Part shown: positions 26,155-34,840 of the stretch, in pieces
Position numbering within the stretch: the stretch's first letter is position 1
Layout of the letters: each line of letters opens with the position of its first letter
NCBI GenBank assembly: GCA_002409145.1
Contig: DHUL01000030.1
Location: forward strand, 457 to 38,576
Source of the DNA: Bacteroidales bacterium UBA5235
Lineage (GTDB): Bacteria; Bacteroidota; Bacteroidia; Bacteroidales; VadinHA17
Direction: 5' to 3'
Length of the DNA: 38,120 nt
Position numbers and translations under genes: made by a program
Notes under the pieces: generated by a model
The model's database searches: none
The model's input: only the letters and a program-made list of their open reading frames with translations
Told to the model about the DNA's origin: nothing

Positions 26155-27612
26155 ATGAGTGAAATTAAAAATCTTGAACCTAAGCTTCTGTGGAAGTATT
26201 TCTATGAAATAACACAGATCCCGCGTCCCTCCAAGAAGGAGCACAGGATGACGGAATTCATGAAGAAGTTCGGGCAGGAACATGGCCTTGAGACCATCGT
26301 TGATAAAACCGGGAATGTGGTCTTCAGAAAACCGGCCACCAGTGGGATGGAGGATCGCAAGGGAATAATCCTTCAGGCTCATATGGACATGGTGCCGCAG
26401 AAGAACGCCGACAAGAAATTTGATTTTGAGAAAGATCCCATTGAGACCTGGGTTGACAAGGGATGGGTCAAGGCAAAAGGGACGACCCTTGGCGCTGACA
26501 ATGGCATGGGTGTTGCTGCCGCCATGGCGGTGATGACTGACCCCAAGCTGGCTCACGGCCCGCTGGAGGCACTCTTCACTGTTGATGAAGAAACCGGAAT
26601 GACAGGTGCGAAGAACCTGAAGAAGGGCATGCTCAAGGGAGAGATACTTCTGAATATGGACTCGGAGGATGAGGGTGAACTTTACGTTGGATGTGCAGGA
26701 GGAGTGGACGTAGGCGCAACCCGCAACTACAAACAGGAGAAGACCCCGCAGGGGATGACGGCCTATAAACTGAGCCTGAAGGGACTCAGGGGAGGCCACT
26801 CAGGACTTGATATCCATCTTGGGAAGGCTAATGCCAACAAGCTTATGTTCAGGTTTTTCCAGCAGGCTGAATGCGATTTCGGAATGCGCATAGCCGAATT
26901 TACCGGAGGTGACCTGCGAAATGCCATCCCGAGGGAGTCATTCGCAACCATTGTTGTCCCTTCGATAAAGAAAGCCCAGTTCGAGAAGTTCATGAAGGGT
27001 TATGAAAAGATGTACAGGGCTGAATTCAATGAGGTTGATCCTGATATCAAGCTGATCTTCAAGGTTACCGATGCACCTGCGAAGGTGATGAATGAAGCAG
27101 ACCAGTACCGCATCATCAGGGGAGTATTCGTATGCCCCAATGGTGTTCAGAGGATGAGCACGAGCATGCCGGGGGTGGTTGAGACATCAAATAACCTCTC
27201 CATAGTCAGGATCGGAAGCGGCAGGTTCGAGGCATTCTGCCTCTGCAGAAGCTCTGTCGAGTCTGCCAAGGAAGCTACGGCATGGAAGATTGCTGCAGGA
27301 TTCCAGTTGGCAGGCTGTGAGGTTGAACTGTCGGGAAGCTACCCGGGATGGAAACCTGACATGAAAAGTGCCATCCTTGGCACCATGAAAGACACATACA
27401 AGAAGCTTTACGGCAGGGTGCCCGAGATCAAAGCCATTCATGCAGGCCTTGAGTGCGGTATAATCATGGGTGTTTATCCGAAGCTTGACTCAATCAGCTT
27501 TGGCCCAACAATCCGCCACCCGCACAGCCCTGACGAGAAGGTGGAGATAGAATCGGTCGGCAAGTTCTGGGATTTCCTGGTTGCAACCCTTAAGAACGCA
27601 CCGAAGGTATAA
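26155..27612 (+). CDS. pepD: Aminoacyl-histidine dipeptidase (M20 family)
   Basis: A 485-residue cytoplasmic zinc metallopeptidase of the M20C (PepD) group, which cuts Xaa-His and other dipeptides. Seen residues: AHMDMVPQ with His76 and Asp78, TTLGADNGMG with Asp115, and DEETGMTGA with the Glu145-Glu146 pair; further zinc and substrate residues lie in GLRGGHSGLDIH, HAGLECG and RHPHSPDE near the end. The length fits the family. It follows an MFS transporter by 18 bases, and the operon ends at the hairpin at 27656-27693. The context suggests import of dipeptides followed by hydrolysis. Confidence 0.95.
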   Translation: MSEIKNLEPKLLWKYFYEITQIPRPSKKEHRMTEFMKKFGQEHGLETIVDKTGNVVFRKPATSGMEDRKGIILQAHMDMVPQKNADKKFDFEKDPIETWVDKGWVKAKGTTLGADNGMGVAAAMAVMTDPKLAHGPLEALFTVDEETGMTGAKNLKKGMLKGEILLNMDSEDEGELYVGCAGGVDVGATRNYKQEKTPQGMTAYKLSLKGLRGGHSGLDIHLGKANANKLMFRFFQQAECDFGMRIAEFTGGDLRNAIPRESFATIVVPSIKKAQFEKFMKGYEKMYRAEFNEVDPDIKLIFKVTDAPAKVMNEADQYRIIRGVFVCPNGVQRMSTSMPGVVETSNNLSIVRIGSGRFEAFCLCRSSVESAKEATAWKIAAGFQLAGCEVELSGSYPGWKPDMKSAILGTMKDTYKKLYGRVPEIKAIHAGLECGIIMGVYPKLDSISFGPTIRHPHSPDEKVEIESVGKFWDFLVATLKNAPKV

Positions 27613-27628
27613 CAGGACAGTCGACAGG

Positions 27629-30301
27629 TTAAAAGTACAATACTACAGGTTCACGTTGAGGGGATGTCCAGGGATGGATCCCCTCAATTTTTTGCCACAG
27701 GTCACGGTCAGGGTCTCCGGCTTCTATAGTATAGGTTCCGTAGCTAAAGACCCCGGGCTGGTAGCTGTTTCCCCTGATGCGAAGGCTGTAGACCATCTCT
27801 CCGGTCTCTTCGCTTATCACCCTGATTACGGGGTCAGTCAGGCCCTGTGTTTCAATCCCGGGCAGCCAGCCTATGATTCTTTTGCCGTAATTATCAGTCT
27901 GTCTGATGACAACGGGCCACCCTGTAAACGGTTTGTCTTTTGCGGGGTCAGCGTATCCGGGCCAGTTTGCAAGCTCTATCTCGCGGGTTTTCCTGTTGAA
28001 GGTAACTGCGCTGTAGCCTGTGACCAGCTCATTCTGCCTCGTGGGATGCACTATGCTCTTATGCGGATTGGCCACGGCGAATACGGTCATCCTGTTCCCG
28101 AAACCGTCGCGATACTCTCCTGTATATTCAGGGGTGCTGTCCGCCCTGTTCCTGCCAGGTTCCGGGGGGAACCACCGCCTGGGGAAGATATTTCCTGATG
28201 CTGGTGAGACAATTGCGTAACCTGCGTCATTCCAGTCGTCGGTCCCGTACCTTACTGTTGACGGAAGGTGCTGATCGCCGCATATATGCAATGCAAATGC
28301 CTTCCGTATTGTCTTTATCGCCCGGTTACGACCGCTCTGTGGCCAGCCGTCTGAGTCATAGTCGGCCACTATCCTGTCGCCCCGGACATAAGTCCCCGAA
28401 TCCGGTATCTCAAGGAATGGAACAATGGCATCGCTTGTGGCGGAGTCGGGGAGGGTTGCCAGGCATGACCATAATGTCTGTGACAGCACCGCCTTCATCC
28501 ATGTGCCGCCGGACCAGTCGGAGGCCCAGCTCTCAAGAAAGGCCTCCTGCCGGTCTCCGAGCAGGGATGCTCCCTCAGCGTCTGCTGACCGCTCCGGGTT
28601 CCAGCCGGGGTTCTGCGCCCAGCCGTTGAAGATCATGGCGTCAGGCAACAATCCGGCAGGCGCTGATTTGAACTTACGGTCCTCGATGACTGCGAGGCTG
28701 ACGCCTCCTACATTGCAATCAGTGAAGAATACGGTTATTCCCTGGTCTGCCGGCTGCGGGTCAGCAGGATCGGGGAGGTGGCTGGTCTGGGTTTTCTGGA
28801 CCAGATTGACGAATCTTGCGGACATACGGTAACCGCCTGCATCCTGGGCAGCGGTACCCTCAAGGCCCGCAGGGGTGGGGCGGCCACCGCTGCCCCACAG
28901 GTTACCGTGGTAAACATCATGATCATCAGGAATGGTGATTGAAGGAATGGTGGTGGTCAGGTCACGGTAGGTGATGCACCACAAATACCACTTGTACAGG
29001 TAATCTTCAATGGCTCCATCCCCAAAGACGGCTGCTGTGGGAGAAGCCCCCTCATAGACCTGGTCTCCTGCGAAGAAGAGGATATCCGGCTTCTGTTTCC
29101 TGAGATTCCCTGTCATCCTCAGATGAGGATAGATAACGGCCCATTCAAAGGGGAAGTAACCTGCATCAATGCCAGCCCACCGCTCCGGATCAGGCTTGAT
29201 CACCTGTTCAATACATGAGAGGGAGAGCAGTTTAATCTCCTCCTTCTCCACCGGGTCATGCTTCACAGTGCCTGTGAGACTGTTGACGGAGGTGTTTCCG
29301 AACCGGTAATGAGCCAGCAGCCTGTATGGCATATCCTGGCTTCCGGTGATACCATCTATCCTGAATGAGGCGGTGTAAGAGGGGGTGTCTATTGCAGCCA
29401 CGGCAACCCTCTGCCATTTACCCTCATCAGTGAACTGCAATTCCACGGAGTCACACAGCTCACGGGTCACCGGCATAAGCTGGGCGGTCATCCTGAGAGT
29501 CCCCCTGCTTAGTGTATACTGTGCCGTAACTATCGGCCCGGTGCTTCTCTCCCTGAAGCTCTGGATGCGTGATCCACGAAGTTGCCAGTGGGCAAATGAG
29601 AAGGTTCTTCCCGGCTTGCCGGGCCTGACGCTATGGGCAACCAGTGCCGTATTACCTGTCAGACGCTCCGGATCCAGTAAAACATTCCTGATCTCAGAAA
29701 AAATTCTCCGGGTCACAGGATCGACGGCCATGGCGCTGATATCTGACATGCCGTCAGCACCTCTCTCCACGGTGATCCTGAAAATGACCTCCTTCCAGTC
29801 TTTCATGCCTCGTTCAGCGTAGGCCGGAAAATCATTCTCCTTTGAGAGATCCCGTATAAACACCTTGCCGTCACCATCAATCCCGATGAATAATCCTGCT
29901 CCTTCACCCCAGGAATGAAAAACGAGGCTGGCAGAACGGTAGTCAAGTGATGACCCGGCGCCCAGAAGGATGCCGGCCGCATCGCCGGGATGAGATGATT
30001 GCCCGGCCTCTCTGCGAATGCTTACGAGGGTCATCAGGTCACCCTCGCCGGGACCGACCCGCCTTGTCATAAGATGAATTGTACGAAGCGGCTGATTGGC
30101 TGTACAGACAAGCCTGCCGGCACTGATCTCCCAGTCGGCCAGCCTGTTGGCCCACAGGTCAGGCCCTGCCCAACGGCTGTCAGGATATTTCTCCCAAGCC
30201 GATGAGTAGCCATTGCCGGAAAAACGGGTACAGGAGATGAGAAGAAGGATGAGTGCCACTGCTGCCAGCAGTTTTGGGATGGTTCTGCTGTTTTTTGTCA
30301 T
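27629..30301 (-). CDS. PhoD-like phosphatase lipoprotein with jelly-roll N-terminal domain
   Basis: An 890-residue exported protein. The signal peptide ends LLLISC with Cys24, a lipoprotein site. Residues about 30-250 look like a concanavalin/LamG-type jelly-roll (DRWAGPDLW-type start, IHLMTRRVGPGEGDL, GILLGAGSSLDYRSA). The PhoD-like metallophosphoesterase core occupies about 360-780: FFAGDQVYEG, IPDDHDVYHGNLWG, FTDCNVGGVSLAVIEDRKF and CGDQHLPSTVRYG. PhoD enzymes hydrolyse phosphomonoesters or diesters. The protein is longer than ordinary PhoD because of the extra N-terminal domain, which may bind a glycan or other surface. Its last codons overlap the terminator of the opposing pepD operon. 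It starts 8 bases after the carboxylase operon's biotin carrier stop, so it may be the last gene of that transcript, but a functional link is not apparent. Confidence 0.87.
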   Translation of the reverse strand: MTKNSRTIPKLLAAVALILLLISCTRFSGNGYSSAWEKYPDSRWAGPDLWANRLADWEISAGRLVCTANQPLRTIHLMTRRVGPGEGDLMTLVSIRREAGQSSHPGDAAGILLGAGSSLDYRSASLVFHSWGEGAGLFIGIDGDGKVFIRDLSKENDFPAYAERGMKDWKEVIFRITVERGADGMSDISAMAVDPVTRRIFSEIRNVLLDPERLTGNTALVAHSVRPGKPGRTFSFAHWQLRGSRIQSFRERSTGPIVTAQYTLSRGTLRMTAQLMPVTRELCDSVELQFTDEGKWQRVAVAAIDTPSYTASFRIDGITGSQDMPYRLLAHYRFGNTSVNSLTGTVKHDPVEKEEIKLLSLSCIEQVIKPDPERWAGIDAGYFPFEWAVIYPHLRMTGNLRKQKPDILFFAGDQVYEGASPTAAVFGDGAIEDYLYKWYLWCITYRDLTTTIPSITIPDDHDVYHGNLWGSGGRPTPAGLEGTAAQDAGGYRMSARFVNLVQKTQTSHLPDPADPQPADQGITVFFTDCNVGGVSLAVIEDRKFKSAPAGLLPDAMIFNGWAQNPGWNPERSADAEGASLLGDRQEAFLESWASDWSGGTWMKAVLSQTLWSCLATLPDSATSDAIVPFLEIPDSGTYVRGDRIVADYDSDGWPQSGRNRAIKTIRKAFALHICGDQHLPSTVRYGTDDWNDAGYAIVSPASGNIFPRRWFPPEPGRNRADSTPEYTGEYRDGFGNRMTVFAVANPHKSIVHPTRQNELVTGYSAVTFNRKTREIELANWPGYADPAKDKPFTGWPVVIRQTDNYGKRIIGWLPGIETQGLTDPVIRVISEETGEMVYSLRIRGNSYQPGVFSYGTYTIEAGDPDRDLWQKIEGIHPWTSPQREPVVLYF
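27656..27693 (+). terminator. Intrinsic terminator of the MFS-pepD operon, within the opposing PhoD-like gene
   Basis: A perfect 10-bp stem, TTGAGGGGAT (27656-27665) with ATCCCCTCAA (27678-27687), encloses a 12-base loop and is followed by six T (27688-27693). It lies 44 bases after the pepD stop. It also encodes part of the last 25 codons of the PhoD-like gene on the other strand. Confidence 0.85.
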
Positions 30302-30309
30302 GAAGATGA

Positions 30310-30840
30310 CTATTTGATGGTTATTTCCGCAAGGATATCATCTTTCATCACATTCTGGCCGGACCTGACACCGATCTTTACTATGGTTCCGCTGACTACC
30401 GACTGGATTTCGTTCTGCATCTTCATGGCTTCGAGTATCACAAGAGCTTCGCCACGCATCACCTCAGCGCCTTCACGGACAAGCACATCAATTATCCTTC
30501 CGGGCATGGGCGACTTAACAACCAGGGCGGTGCTTTTGTCCCTGGCAGTCCCGAGGACCTTCTTTCTCTCCATCGAGACCGGAGTCTCAACTGTAAACGT
30601 ATGACTGATGTCATTGAAGAGTATCTCATACCTGTTCTGCTTCGTACGTACTATCTCCACGGGGTAACGCCTGTTCTTCCAGAGCACGTGTACTCCGTAT
30701 TTTTCATCTTCGCGCAGTTCAACACTGTAATTCCGCCCGTTGACTCTGATCACGTTTTTCAGTGGCAGTGTAAAGGCAAACTTCCGGCCCTCATTAGATA
30801 AGGCATACAGTTTCTTTATTGCTGGCTTCCGGGGTGTCAT
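30310..30840 (-). CDS. Biotin carboxyl carrier protein of an acyl-CoA carboxylase
   Basis: A 176-residue protein with a C-terminal biotinyl domain. The motif ILEAMKMQNEI holds the biotinylated lysine, about Lys140, and the preceding VKSPMPGRIIDVLVREGAEV fits the biotinyl fold. The N-terminal ~100 residues are a small beta domain (VIRVNGRNYSVELREDEKYG) that probably docks with the carboxylase. It carries the carboxylated biotin between the two enzymes encoded upstream. It is the last of the three carboxylase genes, and the PhoD-like gene begins 8 bases on. It is longer than the 155-residue E. coli AccB type only in its N-terminal domain. Confidence 0.92.
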   Translation of the reverse strand: MTPRKPAIKKLYALSNEGRKFAFTLPLKNVIRVNGRNYSVELREDEKYGVHVLWKNRRYPVEIVRTKQNRYEILFNDISHTFTVETPVSMERKKVLGTARDKSTALVVKSPMPGRIIDVLVREGAEVMRGEALVILEAMKMQNEIQSVVSGTIVKIGVRSGQNVMKDDILAEITIK

Positions 30841-30900
30841 CTTTATGTTTTATGGCCTGGTATGTATCCTGTTTTACTGTTCTGTTACACCTTCTCCCTG

Positions 30901-32409
30901 TTAGAACTGAGTCAGCCTTTTCCTGAGCAGCCAGGGTGTCAGTTCCCTGCCCTGGTCGAAGCTGATACCGGGTTTGCCGGAAGAGAGGTTCTCCTCCGTA
31001 AAGAGCTTGGTGGCTATCCAGGCTGCGATAGTCTCCTCATACTCACTGCTGAAGTGGTACCTCTCAAGGTCCTTTTCTATAAAGGCTGTGGTGAAGGTTC
31101 CATCCTGGAATGTGTGATGGCGCATCAGCATACGAAAGAAGGGGAGGGTTGTCTTGGTACCCTTGATCCATACCTTGTCAAGCGCCTGTTTCATGTTGAT
31201 TATTGCCTCATGCCGGTCATTTCCCGTGACGATCAGTTTGGCAATCATGGAGTCATATGATGCCACAATGGATGACCCCGGCCGTACGCCTGTATCGATC
31301 CTGACGTGTGCCCCTTCCGGGAGACTCAGCTTTTCAATCCTTCCCGGGGCAGGGGCAAAGCCTGCCTGTACATCCTCGGCATTGATGCGGCACTCAATGG
31401 CCCATCCGGCAAGCTTTACATCTTCCTGCCTGATAGTCAGCGCTTCGCCGGAGGCAATTCGTATCTGCTGTTCAATAAGATCGATGCCGGTGATCATTTC
31501 AGTTACCGGGTGTTCCACCTGGATACGCGTATTCATCTCCATAAAGTAGAAATTACGGTCTGAATCAAGCAGGAATTCGACGGTACCGGCTGAATAATAG
31601 CCTACTGCCCGGGCAATTCTTACGGCTGTTTCACCCATCTGTGCTCTCAGCTCCTCATTGAGTGCCGGGGAGGGTGCCTCCTCAAGGAGCTTCTGGTGTT
31701 TGCGTTGTATGGAGCACTCTCTCTCACCAAGATGGATAATGTTTCCATGAGTGTCACCCAGTATCTGGAACTCAATGTGTTTGGGATTTTCTATATATTT
31801 TTCAATGAAGACGCTGGGGTCATTGAAAGCCTTTTCGGCTTCCCGGCTGGCAAGGATAAACATCTTCTCCATCTCAGACTCCATTCTGACGATACGCATA
31901 CCGCGTCCGCCTCCCCCGGAGGCTGCCTTGATGATGACAGGGTAGCCTATCCTGGCTGCCTGCCTTGCAGCTTCGTCTTCATTAGCAACGTTGCCGGCTG
32001 AGCCCATGGCCATGGGTATTTTGTGTTTCATGGCAATCTGCCGTGCCACGGGCTTGTTTCCCATCTTATAAATGGCATCAGGGGAGGGGCCGATGAATAT
32101 AATTTTATTGTCGCGACATCTCTCGGCGAAGTATGCGTTTTCAGCCAGGAATCCGTAACCCGGGTGAACCGCGTCGCACCTGTTCTTCAGGGCGATGGCG
32201 ATCAGTTTCTCAACATCGAGGAAGACGGGTATCTCAGCCAGTTCATCATCCTCATCATGGATGATGTCTGCAAGGGAGAGATACATCGCATCTGGTTCGA
32301 CGGCAGTGCGGACAGCGACAGTCCCGATGCCCATTTTGCGGGCGGTACGTATTACCCGGACCGCGATCTCTCCACGGTTAGCGATTAATATACGGGTGAT
32401 TTTATCCAT
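30901..32409 (-). CDS. Biotin carboxylase subunit of an acyl-CoA carboxylase
   Basis: A 502-residue ATP-grasp enzyme that carboxylates biotin with bicarbonate and ATP. The order seen is: biotin carboxylase N-domain (LIANRGEIAVRVIRTARKMG), ATP-grasp with the glycine-rich loop KAASGGGGRGM, catalytic EMNTRIQVEHPVTEMITGID, and the C-domain (WAIECRINAEDV). All catalytic elements appear intact. It sits between the carboxyltransferase gene and the carrier gene, with gaps of 39 and 60 bases. The length is slightly greater than E. coli AccC (449), from a C-terminal extension of about 50 residues. Such extended forms are typical of PCC-type sets. The name accC or pccA would depend on the acyl-CoA used. 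Confidence 0.93.
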   Translation of the reverse strand: MDKITRILIANRGEIAVRVIRTARKMGIGTVAVRTAVEPDAMYLSLADIIHDEDDELAEIPVFLDVEKLIAIALKNRCDAVHPGYGFLAENAYFAERCRDNKIIFIGPSPDAIYKMGNKPVARQIAMKHKIPMAMGSAGNVANEDEAARQAARIGYPVIIKAASGGGGRGMRIVRMESEMEKMFILASREAEKAFNDPSVFIEKYIENPKHIEFQILGDTHGNIIHLGERECSIQRKHQKLLEEAPSPALNEELRAQMGETAVRIARAVGYYSAGTVEFLLDSDRNFYFMEMNTRIQVEHPVTEMITGIDLIEQQIRIASGEALTIRQEDVKLAGWAIECRINAEDVQAGFAPAPGRIEKLSLPEGAHVRIDTGVRPGSSIVASYDSMIAKLIVTGNDRHEAIINMKQALDKVWIKGTKTTLPFFRMLMRHHTFQDGTFTTAFIEKDLERYHFSSEYEETIAAWIATKLFTEENLSSGKPGISFDQGRELTPWLLRKRLTQF

Positions 32410-32448
32410 TTACAATTCTTTATGCCCTGCGGGCAATTCCACTATTGC

Positions 32449-34005
32449 CTAAAGCGGCATATTCCCATGTTTTCTGGATGGTACCTTTATGCTCTTGTTG
32501 CTAAGTGCCGAGAATGCTGAGAGTACCTTTTCACGGGTAAGGGCGGGATCAATGACCTCATCAATAAATCCTTTCTCATCCGCAATGAACGGATTGGCAA
32601 CCTTCTCACGGTATTTCCTGACCAGTTCTTTCTTCAGCGTCACCGGATCCTTCGCTTCGGCCAGCTCACGGCGGTAGAGTATTGCCACAGCTCCGTCAGG
32701 TCCCATCACTGCAATCTCTGCTGAAGGCCATGCGTAGTTGAAGTCGCCTCCCATACCCTTGCTGTTCATCACTATGTATGCACCACCGTAAGCCTTGCGC
32801 AATATCACTGTTATCCGGGGTACTGTGGCTTCCGCATAAGCAAAGAGCATCTTGGCACCATGTCTGATGATACCGGAATGCTCCTGGTCTTTTCCCGGAA
32901 GAAATCCCGGCACATCCTCCAGGGTGAGTATCGGAATGTTGAATGCATCGCAGAATCTGATGAAACGGGCACCCTTGGTGGAAGAATCTATATCGAGCAC
33001 TCCTGCAAGCACCTTCGGCTGGTTTGCAACAATGCCGACAGTTCTTCCCTCCAGGCGGCCGAAACCGGTCACCAGGCTGGCCGCGAAAAGCTCAGAGGTT
33101 TCGAAAAAGGTGTTACGGTCAACTATCAGGTTGATTATATCACGGACATCATAAGCCTTATTAGGGTCATCAGGAACAATATCGCGAAGCTTCGGGTTTA
33201 TTCCGGGTGTTTCATCAGCATATGTGGCAACCGGGGGATTCTCCAGGTTGTTAGACGGGAGGTAGGAGAGGAACTTCCTTACCGCGATTATGGTATTCTC
33301 CTCATCTTCATATATCATGTTCGCCACACCGCTCTTCCTCGCGTGCACCTCGGCTCCGCCAAGTTCCTCGCTGCTTATCTCCTCGTTGAGCACCTCCCTG
33401 ACCACGTTTGGCCCCGTTACGAACATATAACTTGTGTTGCTTGTCATGAACACCCAGTCAGTCAGGGCAGGGGCATATACAGCACCTCCCGCTGCCGGTC
33501 CCATAATGACCGATATCTGGGGGATGATTCCTGATGACTGTATAATATTGTTGAAGATAACTCCGTAACCGTTCAGGCTCGCAATACCCTCCTGAATCCT
33601 GGCCCCTCCGGAGTCATTGATACCGATGAATGGTGCTCCCATCTTCAGTGCCATCTCCTGAACCTTGGCTATCTTGCGGGCGTGGACAATGCCCAGTGAG
33701 CCACCCATGATGGTGAAATCCTGCGCGAAGGCAAATACCAGTCTGCCGTCAATCTTTCCGTGGCCTGTTACCACTCCGTCACCGTAGGAGAGCTCAATCC
33801 TGCCGAATTCAACCCCCTGGTCAGAAGGGGTGACGTAGGCGTCTATCTCCTCGAAGGTGCCTTCGTCAAACAGAAGTGCTATACGCTCATGTGCAGTAAG
33901 TTTCCCCTTTGAGTGCTGCTTCTTTATTCGCTCGGCGCTGTACTGCTTCTTCAGCGCCTCCTCCCTCTCAATAAATGACCTGAAATACTTCCCGTTTATT
34001 TCCAT
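32449..34005 (-). CDS. Acyl-CoA carboxylase carboxyltransferase subunit (probably propionyl-CoA)
   Basis: A 518-residue carboxyltransferase of the PccB/AccD5 type, with both halves fused in one chain. Markers: KLTAHERIALLFDEGTFEEID, SGGARIQEGIASLNGYG, IMGPAAGGAVYAPALTDWVFM, and the second half with DVPGFLPGKDQEHSGIIRHGAKML, AYGGAYIVMNSKGMGGDF and WPSAEIAVMGPDGAV. It transfers the carboxyl from biotin to an acyl-CoA, most likely propionyl-CoA. It is the first of three genes, followed by biotin carboxylase and biotin carrier. No methylmalonyl-CoA mutase or epimerase is in the window. No sodium-pump subunit is present either, which argues against a decarboxylase complex. The ATG at 34005 is the first start in frame. 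Confidence 0.92.
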   Translation of the reverse strand: MEINGKYFRSFIEREEALKKQYSAERIKKQHSKGKLTAHERIALLFDEGTFEEIDAYVTPSDQGVEFGRIELSYGDGVVTGHGKIDGRLVFAFAQDFTIMGGSLGIVHARKIAKVQEMALKMGAPFIGINDSGGARIQEGIASLNGYGVIFNNIIQSSGIIPQISVIMGPAAGGAVYAPALTDWVFMTSNTSYMFVTGPNVVREVLNEEISSEELGGAEVHARKSGVANMIYEDEENTIIAVRKFLSYLPSNNLENPPVATYADETPGINPKLRDIVPDDPNKAYDVRDIINLIVDRNTFFETSELFAASLVTGFGRLEGRTVGIVANQPKVLAGVLDIDSSTKGARFIRFCDAFNIPILTLEDVPGFLPGKDQEHSGIIRHGAKMLFAYAEATVPRITVILRKAYGGAYIVMNSKGMGGDFNYAWPSAEIAVMGPDGAVAILYRRELAEAKDPVTLKKELVRKYREKVANPFIADEKGFIDEVIDPALTREKVLSAFSALSNKSIKVPSRKHGNMPL

Positions 34006-34159
34006 GGATTAATATTTGGCAAAAAGTGACTCTCATACCGTGTGAACGGCATGACAAAAGTCATTAATTTGCCCCTTTTATGCAAATCTATTTTCGAACG
34101 AAAACAGATATCAGGCCATTAATGTTTATAAGACAGGCAGATAAAAGTGGAACAGAAAA

Positions 34160-34840
34160 TTATTTCACATACGGTTTTATGGCGTCAGCCCAGGTTTTGT
34201 AAGCCTTGTATGTGAGATGAAGCCCGTCAACGCTGAAGCTTCGTGGCAGGTAATTCTCTGAGTCGGCCATGAGGCTGAAGAGGTCTATGTAAGTATTACC
34301 ATATTCTGCCGCCAGCTCTTTAAGTTTACCATTGAGCTCCATTATCTGAGGTGTTTTGTTGGTGTGGTTTTTTGCCATCCCTGTGGCGGGATTCACAGGC
34401 AGGACGCTCTGGACGTACACTCTTGTACGGGGTGACTCGGTTCTGATCCTGTCGAGGATTTTCCTGTAGTTGACAATAACCTCGTCAGGAGTCATGCCAC
34501 GCGAGAGGTCATTGACCCCGATCATTATGAACAGTTTCTTTGGCTGGAGTTTCGTGACAGCGTCAAGCCGGAGGAGTATTCCTTCTGTGATATCGGCACT
34601 GATGCCCCGGTTCAGGCACTTCTTGTTGCCGAGCAGCTCGAACCACTCGGCTCCGTCGGTAATACTGTTCCCGAGGAATATTATCTCGTTCCTGATATCA
34701 GGCAGATGGTCATACATATCTTTGCTGTGCCACCAGTAAGCTGCGAATCTGGAGCTGTCTGTCACGGCTGTCTGTGCCTGGGAACTGGCAGAAAGTGTCA
34801 GGCCAAAAACGGCAATTAACAGGAGGATGATCTTATTCAT
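34160..34840 (-). CDS. Exported SGNH/GDSL hydrolase
   Basis: A 226-residue protein with a signal peptide (NKIILLLIAVFGLTLSASSQA). All SGNH blocks are seen: Ser59 in FLGNSITDG, Gly79 in LNRGISAD, Asn110 in IGVNDLSRG, and Asp205-His208 in VDGLHL. It is therefore predicted to be an active periplasmic esterase or acetylhydrolase, perhaps removing acetyl groups from sugars. Its ATG overlaps the stop of the upstream kinase gene by four bases (ATGA at 34837-34840), so the two are translationally coupled. It is the last gene of the transporter-kinase operon. The substrate is inferred from context only. Confidence 0.9.
   Translation of the reverse strand: MNKIILLLIAVFGLTLSASSQAQTAVTDSSRFAAYWWHSKDMYDHLPDIRNEIIFLGNSITDGAEWFELLGNKKCLNRGISADITEGILLRLDAVTKLQPKKLFIMIGVNDLSRGMTPDEVIVNYRKILDRIRTESPRTRVYVQSVLPVNPATGMAKNHTNKTPQIMELNGKLKELAAEYGNTYIDLFSLMADSENYLPRSFSVDGLHLTYKAYKTWADAIKPYVK

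Noticed and set aside
26137..26799. Long minus-strand open frame across the start of pepD
   Set aside because: It overlaps a well-supported metallopeptidase gene with intact catalytic residues and shows no recognisable domain; it is an antisense shadow.
27581..28198. Plus-strand frame spanning the end of pepD and the PhoD-like gene
   Set aside because: It runs across both well-supported genes and the terminator; no family pattern is seen.
32860..33534. Plus-strand open frame of 224 codons within the carboxyltransferase gene
   Set aside because: The opposite strand encodes a complete PccB-type enzyme; the frame has no recognisable domain or start signal.
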